From Lamellibrachia columna (Eukaryota; Annelida; Polychaeta; Sabellida; Siboglinidae), in NCBI GenBank assembly GCA_963662155.1, contig OY759267.1:12991097-13055096 (forward strand): DNA of 64,000 nucleotides. Reading direction: 5' to 3'. The position numbers were made by a program, and so were the translations under genes. The notes under the pieces are model-generated. The model did no database searches. It had not been told where the DNA came from and saw only the letters and a program-made list of their open reading frames with translations. Below, piece by piece: positions 33,141-45,700 of this stretch; the first letter of the stretch is position 1, and each line of letters starts with the position of its first letter.

Positions 33141-33704
33141 TTAAACAGTAGTGGCATTAAGCTCTTCGACAAATGCTTGAGGGTTTTCCACGAATTGTAG
33201 TGTAGTTCCATCAAAACTGTTGCAATGCTGCTGCTCTTCAATCACAAATCCTCTGGTCTGGGGGTGTGGGCTGGCATGGTCATCTGTCAGCACCTGTGGA
33301 TTGGCATGTCTGTCTGTCAGTCCTTGTGGATTGGCATGCCTGTCTGTCAGAGCTTGTGGATTGACATGCATATCTGCCAGCACCTGTGGATTGGCATGCC
33401 TGTCTGTCAAAGCTTGTGGATCGACATGCCTGTCTGTCAAAGCTTGTGGATCGACATGCCTGTCTGTCAGTGCTTGTGGATTGGTATGGTCATCTGTCAG
33501 CACCTGTGGATCCGCATGCCTGTCTGTCAGAGCTTGTGGATTGGCATGCCTGTCTGTCAGAGCTTGTGGATTCGCATGCCTGTCTGTCAAAGCTTGTATG
33601 CTGATCTGCTCATATGCAGGTGGGGGAATGCGCTCAAGCCCCAGGGTGGGAGAATAGGGCGGTGGTTTTACAAGGGCATCCAGAGGATCAGTTCTTGTGT
33701 ATCC
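33141..33704 (-). CDS. receptor exon 8: cytoplasmic tail with PPxY motifs and coding minisatellite
   Basis: The acceptor atatctttcag lies at 33705-33706 and the exon enters in phase 0. It encodes 187 residues and a TAA at 33141-33143. The start carries KPPPYSP and IPPPAYEQ, two PPxY motifs. Next come eleven tandem copies of a 10-residue unit, consensus ALTDRHANPQ (33264-33593, exact 30-bp period), then a unique C-terminus ending in ELNATTV. The repeat keeps frame in every copy, while the DNA shows variants (VLTDDHTNPQ, VLADMHVNPQ), so it is an old in-frame expansion rather than a recent slip. Antisense ORFs through the repeat are incidental. Confidence 0.87.
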   Translation of the reverse strand, partial: GYTRTDPLDALVKPPPYSPTLGLERIPPPAYEQISIQALTDRHANPQALTDRHANPQALTDRHADPQVLTDDHTNPQALTDRHVDPQALTDRHVDPQALTDRHANPQVLADMHVNPQALTDRHANPQGLTDRHANPQVLTDDHASPHPQTRGFVIEEQQHCNSFDGTTLQFVENPQAFVEELNATTV

Positions 33705-36700
33705 CTGAAAGATATATATATATATATATATTAATTTATAGTGCCTATAGCACCACGTACAACAGACTGCTGCTGTATCACTGCTATAAGCATACCACAG
33801 CCTATATATATTATGTATATATATGTTATTTTTTAAGTTTTGAATTTGCCCTAGGACAATTTTGTTTCACCCATACAAAAAATTATTCTGGCCAAATTCC
33901 AATGCAATAGGATGATATACAAACACGTAACAAATACGCGTTTCCTTGACACCACACATATAAACGAAAAACAATTCACTAAATGACACAAATCACTTAA
34001 CGACACAACTATCTGAATGAAACAAATCACTCAATACCACATCTTTTTGAATGACACAAATCACTCAATGACACAACTATCTGAATGACACAAATCACTC
34101 AATGACACAAATCACTAAATGACACAAATCACTAAATGACACAAATCACTCAATGATCATTGGCATCAGTCTACCTCTAAAGATAATGGAGCTGTGCTGT
34201 AGGTGACATCAGTGTTTTGCACTGCATCTGCTGTGACTAAAAAGTCCAATTTTTTAGCGGCAATCTCTGCTACAGATGGTACAGGTGTAGACAGTTTTAT
34301 GTAGAGGCATGATAGTCGATGGCCTTTCTCTCCGACACTCTCTTCTCCACAGTTCACTTGTTTAGTTGTTGTGGTTTGCTGCAGCAGATTCCCAGGACTC
34401 GATGCTGATTTGAGCAGATTTGGTATCTCCTTTGCAAGCATCCTTGAACAGCAGAGCTGGGCGGCCGACACACCTTGCATCAGAGGCAAGCATAAAGCAC
34501 CATAGAGGAAGTCCTTTGGAATGCGTCCATCAAGCCAAAGCAGATGTCACTTTGGTGTGTGCTCCTGCCAGTTGATGCCAAGTATGTGTCTGAGGGATCG
34601 GAGAGGATTTTGTTCTGCATCACATTTGTTGTCCACGCTTCACTGCCATAGAGAAGGGTGCTTAGGACCAAGCCTGGTATGCCCGAACTTTGGTATTCTC
34701 GCCTTATTTATCTGTATGTTGAGGGATAGGTTGCTGGTGATAGTTGACCCTAGGTAGGTGAACTCCTGGCACCAGTTTGACCTAATCGTGACCAGACAAG
34801 CTACTCTGAATAATGTGCTGATTACCCGCAGTTTCCACAGTGCAGACTGCGACACTGACCACTCCCTGATGTGCAGCAAGGTCAGGCTACAGCCAAAGAA
34901 ATTACACCACTCGAAGCAGAAAGGGCGTCCACACATCAATGCTTACTTACTTACTTATGCCCATCGCCCCTCTTGGGGCATAGGTCGTCGACAACAGATC
35001 GCCAGAGTCCCCTGTCCTGGGCCATCCTCTCTAACTGGTTCCAGGTGTAGCCCATCTTCCTGGTGTCTGCCTGGAGGTCCCGTCGCCACGTGTTTCTTGG
35101 TCGTCCTCTTCTCCGTTTGCCTTGAGGATTCCATGTCAGCGCTTGCCTGGTGGTGCTTGTTACTGGTTTTCGGAGCGAGTGGCCAATCCAGGCCCATCTT
35201 CTTCTGATTTCCTCTTCGACAGGTCGTTGTTGTGTCTTTTCCCACAATTCACTGTTGCTGATGGTGTCTGGCCAGTGGATCTGGAGGATTCTTCTCAGGC
35301 AGTTGTTGACAAAGGTCTGCACTTTGTTGATGGTGGTGTTGGTTATCCTCCATGTCTCTGCTCCATACAACAAGACCATCTTCACGTTGGAGTTGAACAA
35401 CCGGATCTTTGTGCGTGATGACAGTACCCTGGAGCTCCAGATGTTCTTCAGTTGCAGGAATGCCACTCTTGCCTTGCCTATCCTTGCTCTGACGTCTGCG
35501 TCTGTGCCGCCCCGCTTGTTGATGACACTGCCGAGGTATGTGAAGGTCTCTACCTCCTCCAGTGCATTCCCCTCCAGTGTGACTGGGTCAGTGCTGGCTG
35601 CATTCATCCTGAGGACCTTGGTCTTTCCTTTGTGGATGTTCAGGCCCACTTGTAAGGAGACAGCTGCCAGTTCTGTCGTCTTGTCCTGCATCTGTTGATG
35701 GCTGTGAGACAGCAGTGCCAAGTCATCGGCGAAGTCCAGGTCTTCAAGTTGCGTCCATAGTGTCCACTGGATCCCACTTGTCCTCTGTACTGTGGTCATC
35801 TTCATAATCCAGTCAATGGCCAGGAGGAAGAGGAATGGGGACAGCAGGCAGCCTTGTCTTACTCCAGTCTTTACCTCGAAGCGACAGGTGAACTGTCCTC
35901 CATGGATTACCCTACAGCCTGTTCCGTCATAGCTGTTCTTGATTAGGTTGACCAGTTTAGTGGGTACCCCATAGTGTCGTAGCAGTTTCCAGAGGGTCTT
36001 CCTGTCAACACTGTCAAATGCCTTTTCATAGTCAACGAAGTTCACGTAGAGGGAAGAGTTCCATTCTAAGGATTGTTCTACTATGATGCGCAATTTTGCG
36101 ATCTGGTCTAAACATGATCTGTTCTGGCGGAATCCGGCTTGCTGGTCTCTAAGCATTGGGTCGACCATATCTTTCATCCTTTCCAAGATGATCCTGTTGA
36201 AGACTTTCCCTGGCACTGACAGGAGTGTGATCCCTCTGTAGTTAGCACAATTTCTGAGGTCTCCTTTCTTGGGGATCTTGATGAGGTAGCCTTCTCTCCA
36301 GTCTGCTGGCACTTCTTCCTCTTCCCATATCTTCCCAAATAGAGGGTAAAGTAGTTCCACGGAAGTGTCCACAACTGCCTTGAGTGCTTCTGCCGGAATA
36401 TCATCTGGCCCTGATGCCTTATTGTTCTTCAGCTGTTGTATAGCTTTCTTGATTTCTTCTCTGGCAGGTCTGTCGCAGTTAATAGGTAGGTCATCTTCTG
36501 CTGGGTGGATGACAGGCGGGTTTGGCGGGGCGGGTCTGTTCAGGAGTTCCTCGAAATGCTCGGCCCATCTGTCCAGCTGTTGTTCATTTCCTATGATAGC
36601 ATTTCCCTCTTTGTCCTTCACTGGTCGCTCTGGGTGGCAGTACTTGCCTGACAGTTTCCTGGTAGTGTCGTAAAGCTCTTTCATGTTTCCTCTTCCTGCT

Positions 36701-39700
36701 GCCTGTTCCGCTTCCTCTGCCAGGCTGTCGATGTAGTTTCTCTTGTCCACCTTTATGCTCTTCTTTACTTCTCTGTTGACTTCTGCATATTCTTCTTGCG
36801 CTTTTGCCTTTGCTGTTCTTGTGCGGCTGTTGTTTACTGCTGTTTTCTTCTCCTTCCGCATCTGGACCTTGCGCAAAGTTTCCACTGAAATCCACTCTTT
36901 CTGCTGCGGTGTCCTGGGGCCAACAACTTCCTGGCAGGTTGATGTCCATGTCTCTTTTATGTTCTGCCACTGCTTGTTTAGGTCAGTTTCTTCTTCGAGC
37001 AGCTCTTGCAGCACTTGGAATCTGTTGGTGAGCTTCAATCTGTATTCCTCTCTTGTCTGTGCATCCTTCAGGAAGCTGACATTGTACTTTTTTCGCTTCA
37101 CTGCTGTCTCCATTCGGTTTTTCTTCAGTTTCAGCTTCAGTATGGCAACAAGCAGGTGGTGGTCAGACGCAGCATCGGCTCCTCTCTTCACTCTCACGTC
37201 CTGAAGGGACCTTCTGAATGTCTTGCCTATGCAGATGTGGTCTATCTGGTTCTCTGTCACGTGATCTGGTGATACCCAAGTAGCTTTATGTATCCTTTTG
37301 TGTGGGAAGATGCTGCCTCCGATGACAATCTTGTTAAGGGCGCATGTGTCAGCAAATCTCTCGCCGTTTTCGTTTATCTCTCCCAATCCATGTTTTCCCA
37401 TTACTTCTTCATACCCCGTGTTGTCCTTTCCAATCTTTGCATTGAAATCTCCCATTAGGATGTTGACATCTTTCACTGGACACTTGTCGATGATCGTTTG
37501 TAGTCTGTTATAAAACTGATCTTTGTTTTCTTCATCGCTGTCGTTTGTAGGTGCGTAGCACTGGATGACATTCATTTTTATCTTCTTCTTCTTTGTTCTG
37601 AAGGATGCTGTGATGATTCTTGGTCCATGAGCTTCCCACCCTATCAGCGCACTCTGTGCCGATCTTGACAGCATGAGCGCTACACCTTCTGTGTGGGGAG
37701 CGTTGTCCTCCTCATGTCCTGAGAAGAGCAGCATCTCTCCACTAAGCAGCCTTCTCTGTCCTGTCTGTGTCCATCTTGTTTCGCTGACTCCAAGCAAAGC
37801 AAGGTTGTAATTTCTCATTTCCGCTGCCACCTGTGCTGTCTTCCCTGTCTGGTATAAGGTCCTCACGTTCCACGATCCAATCGTGATGTTCCTGGACGAA
37901 AGAAGGGTGCTCGACCCTGTGGCTTCCGAGGACTCCCGGCTTTCACCACATGGCGTCATAAGTCTTCGAAACTAAGAACCCTCCTCTTCCAGGACTGTAG
38001 TCTCTGTATCTTTTGTCGGCGTTTCTGTAGCAATCTTTTTTTTTTACGGGGTGGGGGTGCTAGCCCCACGCCCAACCCTCCTCTTTTCCCATCCGGGCTT
38101 GGGACCGGCCATGGCAAAGTTACACATCAATGCTGCCAACACTTAAAACTCAGAGCTATCAAAACACTTTGTCGACTCCATTGCTAATACTGTACACCAT
38201 CGCTAATACTGTAAACCCCTTCGCTAATACTGTACACCCCTTGGCTAATACCGTACAACTCTTGGTTAATACCGTACACCCCTTCGCTAGTACTGTTCCC
38301 CCTTGAGTGTAGTCATCAATGCTGATGGCTGGAGTTTCGCTGACTTCTTGGTCCATGACATTGGTCTTTTTCAGGCTTATGGTCAGGCCAAATTCTATGC
38401 ATGCCTGGGCAAATTGGTCTATGAGTCACGCGTAGCCAAATCCTCCTGTCCTTTGAGCAAAGATTTTCCCCACTATACTGAGCAGGGAGATTCCTTTGTA
38501 ATTGTTGCAGTCACTATGCTCTCCTTTATTCTTGTAATGGGTGACAATGTTTCAGCAGAGCAGGCTTCCCACACTTGATCACCTCAGGTGGTACGCAGGC
38601 TACAGAGTCAATGGCCCCACTGAGTTCTTCCACAGTTAGTTGGCCGTCGAGCTCCCCATGGCTGGCAATCCCCCGACACCATCCAGGGCTGTATCTGTGA
38701 CAACAGTTTTTATTTGTTTGTTACAGTCGGTGAGAATCTCTCCTGTCAGAAATTTAAAGGTACTGTTTTCTTTATACCTTTACACGTTTCCAGTATCTGA
38801 TGAGAGCTGAGTGTTCTGACAAAGTTTTAGCCAGTAATCATTTTGTCTGGCAGTTCGCTGTGCCATACTCTTTGCTGATCTAAGAGCAGACAAGGTTTTC
38901 TCAGTAGGATGTTTCTTGTAGTTGATCAGTGATGTGCACTTAGCTTGAATGACAGGTTCCATCTTTTCCAAGTTGGCTTCATTCTGTTTCTCCCGTTTGG
39001 CAAATGTGGACATAGCAGTGTTGTAGATTGAGTCTCTGATGTAGTTCCATATTTCCACAGCATTCTAATCAGCTGTGATGAGTCCTGGAGACTCTGTTCA
39101 ATAGAGTCAACAAAGTGTTTTGATAGCTCTGAGTTTGGATGCCCTTTCTGCTTGGTGTGGTGTAATTTCTGTGGTTGTCGTTTGACCTTGCTGCACATCA
39201 GGGAGTGGTCAGTGTCGCAGTCTGCACTGTGGAAACTGCGGGTAATGAGCACCTTGTTCAGAGTAGCTTGCCTGGTCATGATTAAGTCAAGTTGATGTCA
39301 GTGGTGCGATCTTGGATGCCTCTATAGGACACTTAGTGGCATGGCTTCATAAGGAAGAACGAGTCGGTGATGCATAGGCTGTGATAACAACAGGCTGATC
39401 CCACTCTGGCATTGATGTCTCCCAGCATAAATAGATGTTTAGAAGTGGGGATACTTCTGATGGCATTGTCTGTGTCCTCACTCAGTGATACAAATCACTC
39501 TATGATACAAATCACTAAGTGACACAAATCAGTCAATAACACAAATCACTCAATGTGAACTGCTTCACTGACACACAATGCTTATGTGACACGAATTACT
39601 GATATGTGTGAAATGTTATCTTGTTAAGTAATCAGAATGGAGTAATCAGTATGGTGTCATACTAACCAAGTTGACTTCTCCGGCCCGGGGGGAGTACAGG

Positions 39701-42700
39701 ACCGCATCATGATAGGCTGGTGGGGTGTCGCGCTCCTCCAGACCAGACAGCTCCAGTCCTGGCCAGTTGACTGAACCTACAGAAACATAGCAGCGCAAGT
39801 TTGCATGGAATATGTATGTGTCATACATATCAAATGTTAAAAAATAAGAAACAGTGAATGTTATACACTAGTAGAGGAGTCTAGAATGGTTCACATTAGA
39901 CATTAGAGCACTGGGGAGTCCAGAATGGTTCACATCAGATATTACAGTAGTGGGGGGCATAGAATGGTTCACATCAGATGTTACAGTAGTGGGGAGCTCA
40001 GAATTGTTCACATCAGATGTTACAGTAGTGGGGGGTATAGAATGGTTCACATCAGATGTTACAGTAGTGGGGAGCTCAGAATTGTTCACATCAGATGTTA
40101 CAGTAGTGGGGAGTCCAGAATAGTTTACATCAGATGTTACAGTAATGGGGAGCCCAGAATGGTTCACATCAGATGTTAGAGTAGTGGGAGCCCAGAATGG
40201 TTCACATCATATGTTACAGTTGTGGGGAGCCCAGAATGGTTCACATGAGATGTTACAGTAGTGGGGGGCCCAGAATGGTCCACATCAGATGTTACAGTAG
40301 TGGGTGGCAGAATGGTTCACATCAGATATTATAGTAGTAGAGAGCCCAGAATGGTTCACACAGAATGGTCCACATCAGATGTTACAGTAGTGGGGAGCCC
40401 AGAATGGCTCACATCAGATGTTATAGCAGGGGAGCCCAGAATGGTTCACATCAGACGTTATAGCAGGGGAGCCCAGAATGGTCCACATCAGACGTTATAG
40501 CAGGGGGAGCCCAGAATGGTCCACATCAGACGTTATAGCAGGGGAGCCCAGAATGGTCCAGTAGTGGTGTGCCCAGAATGGTCCACGTCAGACGTTATAG
40601 CACTGGGAGCCCAGAATGGTCCACATCAGACGTTATAGCAGGGGGAGCCCAGAATGGTTCACATCAGACGTTATAGCAGGGGAGCCCAGAATGGTCCACA
40701 TCAGATGATATAGCAGGGGAGCCCAGAATGGTCCACATCAGATGTTATAGCAGGAGGAGCCCAGAATGGTCTACATCAGATGTTACAGTAGTGGTGGGCC
40801 CAGAATGGTCCACATCAGACGTTATAGCAGGGGGAGCCCAGAATGGTCCACATCAGACGTTATAACAAGATTTAACAAGATTTGCCATCCAAGCCAAAGG
40901 CCCAGATGGCAAGTGGACAAGGAAGCCATTGGCTTATTGAGAGTCCAACAATGTTCATCTACTTATAACCCGCCCTCCTGAGATATGTGTCAACCTTGTT
41001 TAAACATATTCACACTGCTAGCAGTTACACAATCTGTAGACAATTTATTCCATTCATTTATTGTCCTCTGTGAGAACGAGTGCTTCCTGATGTCCAATCT
41101 ACATTGATCCTTTACTAATTTTACCTCATGTCCTCTAGTTCTGCTATCCTTCTTGAGTGAGAAAAACATATTTCTATCAATATTTTCATACCCATTCAAT
41201 ATCTTCAATCTGATCTCCTCTTAACCTCATTGTCTCTAGAGTTGTTAAACCACATTCCTTTAGGCGTTCTTCATAACTAAGGTCTCTCAGTTCTGGAATC
41301 ATTTTAATTGCTCTCCTTTGTATGCGTTCAAGCGTATCTATACCCTTCTTATGATATGGTCTCCATGCTTGTATACAGTATTCTAAATGAGGTCTAACTA
41401 TTGCTTTATAAAGAGGTATAATTAACTTTTTTCCCTTGTATGTTATGTTTCTTCTAATCAATCCAAGAATTTGATTACCCTTTGAGGCTGCAATACCACA
41501 CTGCTCTGAAACTTTCATATCAGCGCTTATTGTAACTCCTAAGTCCTTTTCTTTTACAGTAGTACCCAGAACAGTATCTCCCATTTTATAGTTTACATCC
41601 AAGTTCCCATGTCCTGTATGTAGGCATTTACATTTCCCAAAATTGCAACATCTGCCATTTCTCAGACCATTTCACTAATCTGTCTAGATCGTTTTGTAAA
41701 TGTTGTTTATCACCATCAGTATTAACCTTTCTAAACAGTTTTGTGTCATCTAGCAGGGGAGCCCAGAATGGTCCACATCAGACATTATAACAGGGGGAGC
41801 CCAGAATGGTCCAAATCAGATGTTACAGTAGTGGTGGGCCCGGAATGGTCCACATCAGACGTTATAGCAGGGGGAGCCCAGAATGGTCCACATCAGATGT
41901 TACAGTAGTGGTGGGCCCAGAATGGTCCACATCAGACGTTATAGCAGGGGGAGCCCAGAATGGTCCAAATCAGATGTTACAGTAGTGGTGGGCCCGGAAT
42001 GGTCCACATCAGACGTTATAGCAGGGGAGCCCAGAATGGTCCACATCAGATGTTACAGTAGTGGTGGGCCCAGAATGGTCCACATCAGACGTTATAGCAG
42101 GGGGAGCCCAGAATGGTCCACATCAGATGTTACAGTAGTGGTGGGCCCAGAATGGTCCACATCAGACGTTATAGCAGGGGGAACCCAGAATGGTCCACAT
42201 CAGATGTTATAGTAGTGGTGTGCCCAGAATGGTCCACATCAGACTTATAGCAGGGGGAGCCCAGAATGGTCCACATCAGATGCTATAGTACTGGATCGAG
42301 CCTGGAATGTTATGTGGAGGAGCTCAGGTGTAACACCAGTTTGTAATAATCAATATTACAATACTTACCATTCATAGCTCTTAACCTGAACTTTGTCAGA
42401 ATTCAAGTAAGCTGACTCAGAATGTGCAATCTGATAGCCTTGATGAAGCCCCCCCCAATCACCCTTGCATCATCTTTCTACCCATTTCCTGCCCTTCACT
42501 TACCTAGCTGCTCAGTGACTGTTTGCATGCGATGTGTTCTACGCAGGTGCTGACGAGGGTCTTGATAAAGTTGCCGTTGTCGACGCCTACACTGCATGTA
42601 CCACGTGATGATGATGCAGCCAACAATGATTATGATGATACAGATGAGTATGATGGGAACAATCGTGCTCCAGTGACTTAGACCATCACTTGGTCCTTGT

Positions 42701-45700
42701 GGTGGCTGAGTCGTAACTGCAACAACAGGTTTCCATACAATGTCATCACTATATTCAGTTCTGCTCCAATATCATCCCCAAGTAGATAGGTGCTATCATG
42801 ACGAAGTGTCTCTATGAGTAGGTGATATTGTGAACAAGGATGGAGCTGTCATGATGAATGGCTTCAAATGAGTAGGTGATACGGTGAACTAGGTAGGCGC
42901 TACCATGATGAAGGGCTTCAATGAACAGGTGATATGGTGACAAAGTTGGCGCTATCATGACTAAGGTGCGCAGACAAAAGCTCACAAGACAAAAGCTCAC
43001 AAGACATAAGCTCACAAGACATAACCTCACAAGACATAAGCTCACACCCTTAATGAAAAAAGAGACAAAAGCTCACAACTAAAATAAATTTTTCCATGTC
43101 AAATTTATTTTTCCATGTCAGAAATATTTACAGTAACACACAATATGAGTAGGGTGTGTAGTGTGTGTGTGTGTGTGCGTGCATGCATGCATGCATGCGT
43201 GCGTGCATGCGTGTGTGTTATTTAGTATAATTAGAAGAGATCAAGGGATAATATGAAACATCTTGTGAGTAAATCCAATGAGCAGATCTCATCTTTCCTA
43301 TAAAAGGACTAACCTTCCAGCATATATCATTCATTCATAGACATTGCTACAGCTTGCTGCGCATATTAAATCATGGAGATCATCAGAACTAACAAGGGAG
43401 GAGACAAGCTTTGTCTGGATGGCTACATGTACCTGAAGAAGAGGAGCTACAAGAACTGGATCCGGTGGCAGTGCAATCGGCAGAGAACAGCCGGGTGTAT
43501 GGGTAGACTCATAACTGATGACACGTATGAGAACCCTCGGTCTCAGGTGAAACACAACCATCCAGCAGACAGGACAGGAGTTGAGGTCACCAAGCTATGC
43601 ACAACCATGAAGGCAGTGGCAAAGCAGTCAAGAAGTCGGCCAAACCAGATCCTTACACAGGCTCTCCTTGAAGCAAGTGATGAAGTCCGTGCCATCATCG
43701 GGAAGATCCAGACATGCATGCGGGATCTTCAGCGTCAGCGCCGTGGATGTCTACCCAATGACCCAGCAACTCTCCCAGAGCTGGTCATCCCTGATGAGTG
43801 GACTCTCACCGGTGGAGCAGACCCACAGCCATTCCTTATCCATGATTCTGGCCCTGGGCAGCGTCAGCGTGTTATGGTATATGCTGCAGAGGGGCAGCTC
43901 CGTCACTTAGGGCAGTCTGACACTTGGTTCATGGATGGTAACTATGCCATGAGTCCAGGTGTCTTTGAACAGCTCTATGTGATCCGTGCCCATCTTGGAG
44001 AGTCTGCGGTTTCCTGTGTATATGCGTTCCTTTCTGGGAAGAGTACACAGATCTACCAAGAGCTGCTTCAAGCAGTTCTTGACAAGATGGAGACCATGCA
44101 GATCTACCCAGACCCCCGTGTTGTCATCACTGACTTTGAATTAGCAGCTATTCAGTCAGTAGCCTTGGTGCTTGGAGTGACAACCCAGGGGTGCTTTTAC
44201 CACCTGTCCCAGAGCACGTGGAGGAAGATCCAGGCGCTGGGGAAGACTGAACTGTACCGCACCGACGACGACATCAAGCACTTCTGTGGGATGCTTCATG
44301 GGCTGGCCTTCCTCCCGGAAGACAAGGTGCAGGATGGCATGGCATATCTGAGGGAGCACACACCAGACGGGATGGAGGAGTTAGTAGACTACTTCGATTC
44401 CGTGTATGTAACTGGAACCTTTCGTCATGTTCAACAAGGACAAGTGCAGCCTGGAGCTCCTCCACCACCACTACGCGTCCGGAACATTCCACCACGGTTC
44501 GGCATACCCATCTGGAATGTGCACCAAGTCACTCTGGAGGGACGGGATCGGACGAACAATGCCTGTGAGGGCTGGAATACCTCCTTTTCACAGCTCATCG
44601 GGCATCAACACCCATCCTTCTGGACTGCAGTGGACGGGCTCTGTCAGGACTATGCTCTAGTAAGCACGCAGCTACTGCAGCACACCAGAGGGCAGCTCAT
44701 CAAGAAGCACCAACGACGATCCTACGTGGAGCTACAGAAGCGCCTTCAAACCCTCTGCCAGGACTTTGTAGCTGAACGCAGATCGTTGGCTGACTTCCTC
44801 AGTGCAGTGGGGCACTGCATCTGCTTAGAGTGAATTTCTATGTAACACCTGTGACATTTATGATATTTCATTTATATGTGATATGTAACACCTGTGACAT
44901 TTATATGTGATAAGTAACACCTGTAACGTTTATATGTATATATTTGTGTATAATAAAAAAATAAAAATGAGCTTTTGTCTCTTTTTTCATTAAGGGTGTG
45001 AGCTTATGTCTTGTGAGTTTATGTCTTGTGAGCTTGTCTTGTGAGCTTTTGTCTTGTGAGCTTATGTCATGGAATCCATGACTAAGGGCCTCAATGAGCA
45101 GGTCATATGATGAACAATGCTGGAGCTATCATGACGAAGGGCCTCAATGAGTGGGTGATATGGTGAATAAAGTTGGTGCTATCATGAGAAAGGGCTTCAA
45201 TGAGTAAGGCATGCTTTAAAATAAATAATACCTGACCTTGTAGCTCTTTAGAGTATTTTTTATTTAATTAGATAGACATACACAACTGCACACTACAAGA
45301 TTGCAATATGAACTAAGTTGAGTGTTAATGAAAAATACAGCATATCAGAATGAAAAGGTACAAAAGTGATTGCTTACTAAAAAGACAGTCCTCTTCATCA
45401 GCACCTGAAGGACAGTCTGTGATGCCGTCACATCGCTGTTCAGCACAGATCTTCTTGTGATTGTGGCAATACATCACACCAGAGGCACACCAAGGATGTG
45501 TGGTCGTTCCTAAGCCATGTAGCACAATAATGGGAAATGGTGTTTCATCACAACAATCAACATACCTGCATGGCTGATAATGGTGTCTCAATACAACAAT
45601 CAACAAACTTGCATGGCTGACAATGGTGTCTCAACACAACAATCAACAGACCTTCATGGCCGACAAATGTGTCTCAACACAAAATCAACAGACCTGCATG

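Larger units (their letters stand above)
34160..39477 (-). pseudogene. decayed LINE (unassigned clade), interrupted by later insertions
   Basis: Minus-strand pieces in order: endonuclease (about 39440-39120: LGDINARVG, then LIMTRQATLNKVLITRSFHS, DTDHSLMCSKV); a connector (39058-38780: KHPTEKTLSALRSAKSMAQR); the RT start (about 38560-38450: NNYKGISLLSIVGKIFA); a later RT piece (38400-38310: ACIEFGLTISLKKT); then from 34757 the RT C-terminus (EFTYLGSTITSNLSL, LSTLLYGSEAWTT) to about 34240. Stops and deletions are frequent. Between the last two parts lie an inverted copy of the endonuclease end, a 20-bp minisatellite and a complete RTE-like LINE. Confidence 0.78.

Noticed and set aside
34166..34489. 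A further cytoplasmic exon of the receptor
   Set aside because: It continues in order from the RT C-terminus of the decayed LINE (34757 downward), and phases of exons 7 and 8 already join directly.
34758..37513. Plus-strand ORFs over the RTE-like LINE
   Set aside because: Antisense shadows of the 1002-codon ORF.
41883..42212. Plus-strand ORF (MVHIRCYSSGGPRMVHIRRY type)
   Set aside because: Translation of the 40-bp minisatellite; no unique sequence.
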